The position numbers were made by a program, and so were the translations under genes. A stretch of DNA of 5,597 nt from the NCBI GenBank assembly GCA_964429875.1, contig CAYSDL010000069.1:1-5597 (forward strand), written 5' to 3'. The notes beneath the pieces were generated by a model that worked only from the letters and a program-made list of their open reading frames with translations, was not told the DNA's origin and made no database searches. The stretch's first letter is position 1; every line of letters begins with the position of its first letter. This document shows, piece by piece, positions 1-4,186 of this stretch. Origin of the DNA: CAYSDL01 sp964429875. Lineage in GTDB: Bacteria > Fidelibacterota > Marinisomatia > SCGC-AAA003-L08 > D37C17.

Positions 1-196
1 TTTTTCCACGTAAATAATTTATAATAGCCCCAGTTAATTGAATATATCCTTTAATTTTTTTTCTGTCTTCTATATTTCCATCTTTCCATATTGTTTCCCA
101 AACAATGTGAGCTTTATAAAATTTATTAGAATTAAATAGTTCAACTCCTTCTTTAAAATATCCATCAAATATGGCTGCACTGAAAATAGAATTCAT
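1..196 (-). CDS. DUF309-like protein, N-terminal part (runs off left edge)
   Basis: An open frame starts at the ATG at 196-194 and stays open to the window edge, giving about 65 residues with no stop. The protein begins MNSIFSAAIFDGYFKEGVEL and continues with FNSNKFYKAHIVWETIWK, then about ten residues later IKGYIQLTGAIINYLRG. The pattern 'elFN..kFy.AH.vWE..W', followed by a helix with 'G.IQltgA', matches the DUF309 family of small helical proteins. In typical members the motif reads FN.G.F.EAHE.WE; here the Glu after AH is replaced by Ile. The function of DUF309 is not established. No strong Shine-Dalgarno sequence lies close to the ATG; an AAGGA sits about 15 bases upstream. The gene follows the 98-aa gene on the same strand after about 96 bases. 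Family assignment comes from motif memory only. Confidence 0.7.
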   Translation of the reverse strand, partial: MNSIFSAAIFDGYFKEGVELFNSNKFYKAHIVWETIWKDGNIEDRKKIKGYIQLTGAIINYLRGK

Positions 197-259
197 AGGT
201 ATAATATAAATCCTTTTTTTTTATTTCAAAAGTTGTATTCTACTTGCTTGATTTGAGGG

Positions 260-274
260 GGTGTGATTTACACC
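260..274. repeat. Small inverted repeat, possible weak hairpin
   Basis: GGTGT (260-264) and ACACC (270-274) flank the 5-base spacer GATTT. The repeat lies just downstream of the stop of the 98-aa gene. In the minus-strand direction it has no T-run, so it is a poor terminator for that gene. In the plus direction it is followed by ATTTTTAT. Its role is unknown. Confidence 0.3.
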
Positions 275-292
275 ATTTTTATAATAGAAGTT

Positions 293-589
293 TTACTTAG
301 AATCAGATATTTTTTCTGAAAATTTCTTGAAAGTGGATGAAGTTGAAAGGTTTTCATACCACGGAGTTGATAGGTTATACCCTGGATGTTCTTCTGCTTG
401 AGTCCTATAAGCATTAATCACAAATTCAACTGCTTCCTTTCCAAAATCACTTTTTTTAATATCCTTATCATTTAAATCATCAAGGACTTCTTCAAGTGTG
501 ATTGTTTTCCATTTATTTTTTAAGCGAGTTCTTACTTGTTCTTCACTATCACCTGTAAGGCTCACATAATATCCATCATCTTTCATCAT
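293..589 (-). CDS. Small hypothetical protein, 98 aa
   Basis: I do not recognise this protein. It is soluble, highly charged and probably mostly helical. It has no signal peptide, membrane segment, cysteine or clear catalytic motif. It starts with two Met codons (589-587 and 586-584). A good Shine-Dalgarno (AGGGAG, 596-601) lies about 6 bases before the first, which supports both the start and real coding. It ends with TAA. The N-terminal part has a glycine/aspartate turn followed by a Lys/Arg-rich stretch (RLKNKWKTIT) and an acidic helix (LEEVLDDLND). The C-terminal third has an aromatic patch (HPGYNLSTPWYENL) and a Ser/Lys-rich tail. The neighbours, a DUF309-like gene downstream and a gene desert upstream, give no hint of function. 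It is probably expressed from its own promoter in the 600-720 region. Confidence 0.75.
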   Translation of the reverse strand: MMKDDGYYVSLTGDSEEQVRTRLKNKWKTITLEEVLDDLNDKDIKKSDFGKEAVEFVINAYRTQAEEHPGYNLSTPWYENLSTSSTFKKFSEKISDSK

Positions 590-636
590 GTCTATCTCCC
601 TCTTTTTGTTATCATTAATTAACTATCAATACAACG

Positions 637-666
637 ATACTAAATTCGTTATTTATTTGTATTCAA
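637..666 (-). promoter_or_regulatory. Possible promoter for the 98-aa gene
   Basis: On the minus strand a -35-like TTGAAT (666-661) and a -10-like TAGTAT (642-637) are separated by 18 bases, about 50 bases before the ATG at 589. Each hexamer matches the sigma-70 consensus at only 4 of 6 positions. In sequence this AT-rich such matches arise often by chance. Confidence 0.2.
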
Positions 667-754
667 GCCTAATGTGGCTGATGTACGATTTGATTATATA
701 GGGGTTATTCTACTCCACTTAACCTCTTAAGGTAATAGAGATTATCTCATGCTT

Positions 755-766
755 TTCACTAGTGAA
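755..766. repeat. Perfect 12-bp palindrome in intergenic DNA
   Basis: TTCACTAGTGAA is identical to its own reverse complement and sits in the largest gene-free stretch of the window (about 600-1050). It could be a dimeric regulator site, but nothing nearby identifies a regulator and no second copy was seen. Apart from this palindrome, the small open frame at 795-896 and the 14-bp tandem repeat, I see nothing convincing in this stretch. Confidence 0.35.
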
Positions 767-794
767 GTTAATATCTTGTATTATGTAGAGTTAA

Positions 795-896
795 TTAAAT
801 AAAGAAGTGCTGTATTTTAAGCCTATAAACTCCTTCTTCTATTTCTTCAAAGAGGTTATCTTGTAGAGTATCTGCATCAGCAGTTGCAACAAACAT
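795..896 (-). CDS. Possible 33-aa small ORF or gene relic
   Basis: The frame reads MFVATADADTLQDNLFEEIE, then EGVYRLKIQHFFI, and ends in TAA. The same frame stays open upstream for 12 more codons (residues DNFPESYATIRD), back to a TAA at 935-933. The amino-acid pattern (acidic amphipathic helix, aliphatic/aromatic tail, no poly-Lys or Asn runs) looks more like real protein than the AT-rich DNA around it. No convincing Shine-Dalgarno precedes the Met; the best is AAGAGA. It may be a genuine small protein or the C-terminal remnant of a decayed gene. I do not recognise a family. Confidence 0.25.
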   Translation of the reverse strand: MFVATADADTLQDNLFEEIEEGVYRLKIQHFFI

Positions 897-966
897 ATCT
901 CTTATGGTAGCATAAGATTCTGGAAAATTATCTTAAAAAATCTTTGAAAAAATATAATAAAAGTAG

Positions 967-994
967 TGGTGTATTAATTTTGGTGTATTAATTT
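967..994. repeat. Tandem repeat, 2 x 14 bp
   Basis: The unit TGGTGTATTAATTT occurs twice in perfect head-to-tail order (967-980 and 981-994), just beyond the terminator that follows the tRNA genes. It looks like simple intergenic duplication; no function can be assigned. Confidence 0.7.
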
Positions 995-1050
995 GGGTAT
1001 AAATGACTACAAATAAATACAAAATAACAAGTAAATAGGGTAGAGGGGGA

Positions 1051-1083
1051 AATAAAAAACCCCCTTGTTATCGAAGGGGGTTT
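1051..1083 (-). terminator. Rho-independent terminator after the tRNA pair
   Basis: On the minus strand a 10-bp perfect stem (AAACCCCCTT, 1083-1074, with AAGGGGGTTT, 1066-1057) encloses the 7-base loop CGATAAC. The 3' arm runs straight into a T-run (complement of the A-run 1054-1059). It lies 15 bases past the 3' end of tRNA-Ser(GCU), where the tRNA transcript, and perhaps the whole upstream operon, should end. The stem would also form on the plus strand, but the T-rich tail there (TTTCTCTTTT) is less clean. Confidence 0.88.
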
Positions 1084-1097
1084 CTCTTTTGTCGAAG

Positions 1098-1183
1098 CGG
1101 AGAGTACAAGATTTGAACTTGTGCATCCAAATTAAAGGATGACGGATTAGCAATCCGCTGCATTACCACTCTGCCAACTCTCC
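1098..1183 (-). tRNA. tRNA-Ser (anticodon GCU)
   Basis: The minus strand folds into a complete class II tRNA of 86 bases. It has a 7-bp acceptor stem (GGAGAGT with ACTCTCC, discriminator G), a D-arm GCA/TGC with GTGG in the loop, and an anticodon loop TTGCTAA giving anticodon GCU. The long variable arm has a 5-bp stem (CATCC/GGATG), and the T-arm is ACAAG-TTCAAAT-CTTGT. It decodes serine AGC/AGU codons. CCA is not encoded (the bases after the discriminator are CTT), so it must be added by the CCA-adding enzyme. It lies 13 bases downstream of the second serine tRNA and just before the terminator. Confidence 0.96.
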
Positions 1184-1196
1184 AATTGAGCTTTTG

Positions 1197-1277
1197 CGGA
1201 GAGGACAGGATTCGAACCTGCAACCCTAAAAGGGCGACGGTTTTCAAGACCGCGCGACAGCCATTGTCCACCTCTCC
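1197..1277 (-). tRNA. tRNA-Ser (anticodon UGA)
   Basis: A complete class II tRNA of 81 bases. It has acceptor stem GGAGAGG/CCTCTCC with discriminator G, D-arm GAC/GTC with a short GG-containing loop, and anticodon loop CTTGAAA giving anticodon UGA. The variable arm is CCC/GGG, and the T-arm has the classic loop TTCGAAT. It reads UCA-type serine codons. It is not tRNA-Sec, which would have anticodon UCA and an 8-bp acceptor stem. After the discriminator come CA and then an A-run, so CCA is not fully encoded. The acceptor stem is nearly the same as that of the neighbouring tRNA-Ser(GCU), which suggests shared identity elements or an old duplication. The PuuD-like gene ends 32 bases upstream, so read-through transcription is plausible. 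Confidence 0.95.
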
Positions 1278-1292
1278 GTGTAACACAATTTT

Positions 1293-1311
1293 AAAAAACT
1301 ACTAAAAGTTT
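1293..1311 (-). terminator. Weak hairpin at the end of the PuuD-like gene
   Basis: On the minus strand AAACT (1311-1307) can pair with AGTTT (1300-1296) around a 6-base loop, followed by further T residues. The stem has only 5 mostly A-T pairs and overlaps the stop codon, so it is at best a leaky terminator between the protein operon and the tRNAs. Confidence 0.25.
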
Positions 1312-2101
1312 AAAAACCTTTAATTTTTCCTGATTTTTTATAAAGCTGAAATACAATATGCCATCCAAGTGCAATAACAACTAACAACACTAACCCAGAA
1401 CAATCAAATAATTTGCCATTAAAAACAACTGTATGTTGATTGATCATTGTCCATAATAATGGAACTGACATGTACGTATTATGTTTAGATCTAAGACCTG
1501 CTAAAGCAACTAAGTTGCCATCAGGAGCATCACCATTTTTAATTGCAGTAATAATTTTTTGTTGTGCTGGCCATATTCTAAACCAAACATTAAAAGCCAT
1601 CATAGTACCAAACATTGCTCCGATATGGATATTAACTGCTCTATAGCTAAAATTAGCACAACATATCATAGCATATTCAATTCCAGCTATTAGTAAAAAG
1701 CTAACAATTGTTACAAGTCTAGTATTTTTTGCTAAAGGACTTTTATACAAGAAATCATAAATAAAAACAGCTAAAAATGTAAAAAGAATCATCATATGCG
1801 TATACATATTAACTTCTGAAGACATCATTCCTTCAGATTCTCCCATCCCTAAGCTACCATTCCAAAATATTACATATAAAAGTATTAATCCTGTAAACCA
1901 AGTCCAAGCTGCGCCCCATCTAAACCAATAAAGTGTTCTTGGCATAAGTTCAGGAACTACCTTCTTTTTTGTATCACCATCCATTGTACCAGCAACATGG
2001 CCATTTATAAAATTAAAAAAGTATAAAAGTCCAATCCACATAACACCAGCTATTATGTGCAACCATTTTGCAACTGGATTTAGCATGTTTAAGAAATCCA
2101 T
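1310..2101 (-). CDS. PuuD-like (urate oxidase N-terminal type) membrane protein lacking the cytochrome c domain
   Basis: A 263-residue integral membrane protein resembling the membrane domain of PuuD, a urate hydroxylase linked to the respiratory chain. Motifs that fit: WLHIIAGVMWIGLLYFFNF (residues 13-31, with His15), NIHIGAMFGTMMAFNVWFRI (157-176, with His159), and SKHNTYMSVPLLWTM (205-219, with His207). About six to seven hydrophobic segments can be seen, near residues 12-32, 57-80, 98-118, 127-150, 155-175, 208-222 and 235-253. Other His residues are at 35, 102, 223 and 248, and some may bind heme. Canonical PuuD has a further C-terminal cytochrome c domain with CxxCH; there is none here and the protein stops soon after the last membrane helix. 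Whether it acts on urate is therefore open. A Shine-Dalgarno (AAGGGAG, 2113-2107) sits 5 bases before the ATG. It starts 26 bases after the peroxiredoxin stop, so the two are probably co-transcribed. Confidence 0.82.
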   Translation of the reverse strand: MDFLNMLNPVAKWLHIIAGVMWIGLLYFFNFINGHVAGTMDGDTKKKVVPELMPRTLYWFRWGAAWTWFTGLILLYVIFWNGSLGMGESEGMMSSEVNMYTHMMILFTFLAVFIYDFLYKSPLAKNTRLVTIVSFLLIAGIEYAMICCANFSYRAVNIHIGAMFGTMMAFNVWFRIWPAQQKIITAIKNGDAPDGNLVALAGLRSKHNTYMSVPLLWTMINQHTVVFNGKLFDCSGLVLLVVIALGWHIVFQLYKKSGKIKGF

Positions 2102-2127
2102 TTAATCTCCCTTTTATTTAATGAATT

Positions 2128-2772
2128 TTATAATTCGTCTGTATTATTGGCTAAGTAAGTTCTCATTCCATCATCGCTTGGTTTCATACCAGTTTTACCT
2201 TGAGTCCAACCAGCAGGACACACATCCCCATGTTTATTATGATGATCAAGCGCATCAATAAGTCTTAGCATTTCATCTATATTCCTTCCAAGTGGAAGAT
2301 CATTTTTAATTTCATGTCTAACCTTTCCATTTTCATCAATAAGAAATGATCCTCTTAAAGATACTCCACCACCAACTGATGTTTCCTCTTCGCTATCATC
2401 AGTCATAACTGTAGCAGGCGTTGTCCCTAAAAGAACATCGTATTTTCTTGCAATTGATTTATCAATATCAGCAACTAATGGATATTGAATATTGCCAATG
2501 CCTCCTTTTTCAACAGACATTTCTTTCCAACGTAAATGTGAAAAATGAGAATCAATAGAACACCCAATAACTTGAGTGTTTCGCTTTTTAAACTCATCAA
2601 GACGTTTATCAAAAGCGATTAATTCACTTGGTCAAACAAATGTAAAATCTAAAGGATAGAAAAATAAAGCAACTTTTTTACCCTTAAAATCTGATAAGCT
2701 GATTTCTTTGAAGCTATTGTCTTCCATCACAGCTTGAGCTTTAAAATCAGGCGCAGCTTTTGTAACTAGCAT
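2128..2772 (-). CDS. Selenocysteine-containing 2-Cys peroxiredoxin (AhpC/Prx1 type), read through in-frame TGA
   Basis: A 214-residue thiol (here selenol) peroxidase that would reduce H2O2, organic peroxides and possibly peroxynitrite in the cytoplasm. The frame opens at ATG 2772 (MLVTKAAPDFKAQAV) and is interrupted only by TGA at 2634-2632. It then continues in the same frame to TAA at 2128. The TGA sits precisely at the peroxidatic cysteine: PLDFTFV-U-PSELIAFDKRL, so Sec47. The rest of the site is intact: Pro40, Thr44, Arg140 (SLRGSFLID), the DSHFSHLRWK helix, the GGIG motif (about 90-93), and the resolving cysteine Cys185 in DVCPAGW. The length is normal for the family. A SECIS-like stem-loop follows the TGA. 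Shine-Dalgarno AAGGAG lies 8 bases before the ATG. A caller that ignores Sec would report only a 130-aa C-terminal piece from Met85. A Cys-to-TGA sequencing error is the alternative, made unlikely by the hairpin and the second selenoprotein upstream. Confidence 0.93.
2581..2634 (-). promoter_or_regulatory. UGA (Sec) codon and SECIS-like stem-loop of the peroxiredoxin
   Basis: The UGA codon is at 2634-2632. Starting 14 bases after it, the 5' arm UCGCUUUU-GA-UAAAC (2618-2604) pairs with GUUUA-AAAAGCGA (2593-2581). This gives 13 Watson-Crick pairs with a single 2-base bulge (GA) on the 5' side. The 10-base apical loop begins GUC; its G is 29 bases after the UGA. A bulge in the 5' arm, a loop opening with G-U, and a UGA-to-loop distance in the range of known bacterial SECIS elements are what SelB recognition needs. 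The element lies entirely inside the coding sequence, as is normal in bacteria. Pairing was done by hand; no free energy was computed. Confidence 0.82.
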
Positions 2773-2773
2773 A

Positions 2774-2784
2774 GGAGATACTCC
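2774..2784 (-). promoter_or_regulatory. Shine-Dalgarno of the peroxiredoxin inside a small palindrome
   Basis: The Shine-Dalgarno core GGAG and the downstream CTCC form the inverted repeat GGAG-TAT-CTCC directly before the ATG at 2772. A 4-bp, 3-base-loop hairpin could partly mask the ribosome site. The SD decides the start used for the peroxiredoxin. The 80 bases upstream (2773-2853) are very AT-rich and could hold a promoter, but no clear -35/-10 pair stands out. Confidence 0.4.
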
Positions 2785-2853
2785 TTAATTAATAATTATT
2801 TATTGATAATTGAACTATATAATCTAAAATTATATATTTATAAAAGACAATGT

Positions 2854-4143
2854 TTATCTATTACGTGCAGCGAGGATTAGATCTTTGATTTTTTGATAAT
2901 TTTCAGAGCATTCACCAAGTTCTGTTGGATCAGGATTATTATATGTTAAATTGATTCTTGCAAATTCTATTCCACCTCTATCTAGAATAATAAAATCTCT
3001 TAATAATATATTCCAGGAATCCCATATATCACCAATTTCATCATCTCCTTGACATAAACCTTCATTTAAATCCTGACAATTCAATCCATCATCTTGATCT
3101 TGTGTCCAGGGGAGGATACGTGGACCTGAATCACAAGTGCTTGAGGTACATTCATCATTACAGATCATACAATCAATACTATCATCAATATACTGGAAAC
3201 CATTTACACCCATCATTTTAACATCTGTAATACCCTCATTTAATAAATCATGATATAAATCATTTATAATCCCGAACCGGGCTCGGCATGTACTTCAACC
3301 TTGTTTTCCAAAATAAAATGCAGATACTTGTCCTTGAAAAAAAGATGGACCTATACTTTGGCCAAAATATTCTGATGCTGGATTTATATCTTCTAATGTG
3401 AAATCTGGATTTGAAGTAGATTCTGTTAGAATTAAACTAACTAGTTGAACTAAATCAACAACATCTATCATCCCATCAGAATTCAAATCTGCATATTCGA
3501 TGGCATCATCACTTAATAAATTAGTATCTAGGATATGACTAACGATTAAAACAATGTCTACAACATTAGTTAAAAAATCAAAATTTACATCTCCTAGGTC
3601 AAATGGTGTTTCAAACACTTGCTCTGCCCAAATTCCCCCTGCTCCTGCAAAACCAAGGCTGCTACTCCATTGTCCACTATCAACATCTAAAACTGAGTGA
3701 TAGTAACCAAATGCATTCGAATGGGCCCATAATGCTTCAGTGTTTGGATCTCCAGCTTCTATTGTCCACCAATAATTATTTCCTGCATCTAAATAAATAC
3801 ATAAATCAGTAGTGACAATAAGGTTGTATCCAGTAATTGTTGAAGGATCAAGTGTATAATTCCAATTTGCTAAATCACTAATAGCCTCACCTGGAACTCC
3901 ATCATTATCATCTCTTATTGATATATTTACTGACCCAAATTGTGATTGTAAAGTTATATAAAATACCATGGCTTCAAGAACATAATCATTAGAAGCAGTA
4001 AATCTATTTGCAATAGATTGAGTTGAAGAAATTGCATATCCACTAGTAAGACTATCAGGACTTCCAGTATTAAAGATAACACTTCGATCTTGAGATATTA
4101 AAAAAGAAAATAATATGTTTAATATAATAAAATATTTTTTCAT
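2854..4143 (-). CDS. Secreted selenoprotein: beta-sandwich, dockerin-like repeats, SelP-like thioredoxin domain with U-x-x-C
   Basis: A 429-residue protein made by reading through TGA at 3297-3295 (Sec283); the frames before (4143-3298) and after (3294-2854) are the same and no other stop occurs. Residues 1-18 are a signal peptide (MKKYFIILNILFSFLISQ). Residues 20-180 look like an extracellular beta-sandwich. Residues 182-240 hold two dockerin-like calcium repeats (DVNFDFLTNVVDIV, DLNSDGMIDVVDLV). Residues 246-429 resemble the thioredoxin-like N-terminal domain of selenoprotein P: QVSAFYFGKQG-U-STC-RARFG, then MMGVNGFQYID, ILPWTQD, DIWDSWN, DFIILDRGGIEFARINL, and a final helix. U283-S-T-C286 is the likely redox pair. 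A cysteine-rich insertion carries Cys325, 328, 332 and 337, with more at 356, 364 and 412. It probably works outside the cytoplasm as a thiol/selenol oxidoreductase. No clear Shine-Dalgarno is seen. It starts 43 bases after sppA ends. The precise function is unknown; another redoxin subfamily is the main alternative. Confidence 0.87.
3271..3297 (-). promoter_or_regulatory. UGA (Sec) codon and SECIS-like stem-loop of the SelP-like protein
   Basis: UGA is at 3297-3295. From 14 bases after it, CCCG (3281-3278) pairs with CGGG (3274-3271) around the 3-base loop GUU, with the loop G 18 bases from the UGA. The stem can extend past a G-A mismatch by an A-U and a G-U pair. An alternative fold pairs CCGA with UCGG around a 7-base loop. 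The codons here (TGC CGA GCC CGG TTC GGG) form a GC-rich island in an otherwise A/T-ending gene, as expected if the RNA fold rather than the protein dictates the bases. The stem is shorter than in the peroxiredoxin element, so this one is less certain. Confidence 0.65.
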
Positions 4144-4186
4144 GCTATTATTAATATAGTTATAAAATTAAATAAAATCAATAATA

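Noticed and set aside
755..766. The 12-bp palindrome as an attachment site or mobile-element end.
   Set aside because: There is no integrase, transposase, flanking direct repeat or second copy in the window.
1197..1277. A tRNA carrying the letters UGA, close to two UGA-containing selenoprotein genes, as a possible tRNA-Sec (selC).
   Set aside because: UGA is its anticodon, which reads serine UCA. A tRNA-Sec would have anticodon UCA, an 8-bp acceptor stem and a longer D-stem. This one has a 7-bp acceptor stem and is a normal tRNA-Ser.
1068..1286. A 72-codon open frame across the tRNA region.
   Set aside because: It runs through both serine tRNA genes and the terminator stem; it is open only by chance.
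2128..2520. A separate 130-aa peroxiredoxin starting at the Met at 2520.
   Set aside because: It would lack the whole N-terminal half, including the active site. The missing half lies directly upstream in the same frame, broken only by TGA, and has a proper Shine-Dalgarno and start.
2854..3216. A separate 120-aa cysteine-rich protein starting at the Met at 3216.
   Set aside because: No ribosome site lies before the Met, and the frame continues upstream through the thioredoxin-like helix to the TGA in register with the secreted protein.
2128..4143. Both TGA codons as nonsense mutations (pseudogenes) or as sequencing errors.
   Set aside because: Two independent hits exactly on redox cysteine columns, intact reading frames on both sides and a hairpin after each make chance damage very unlikely.
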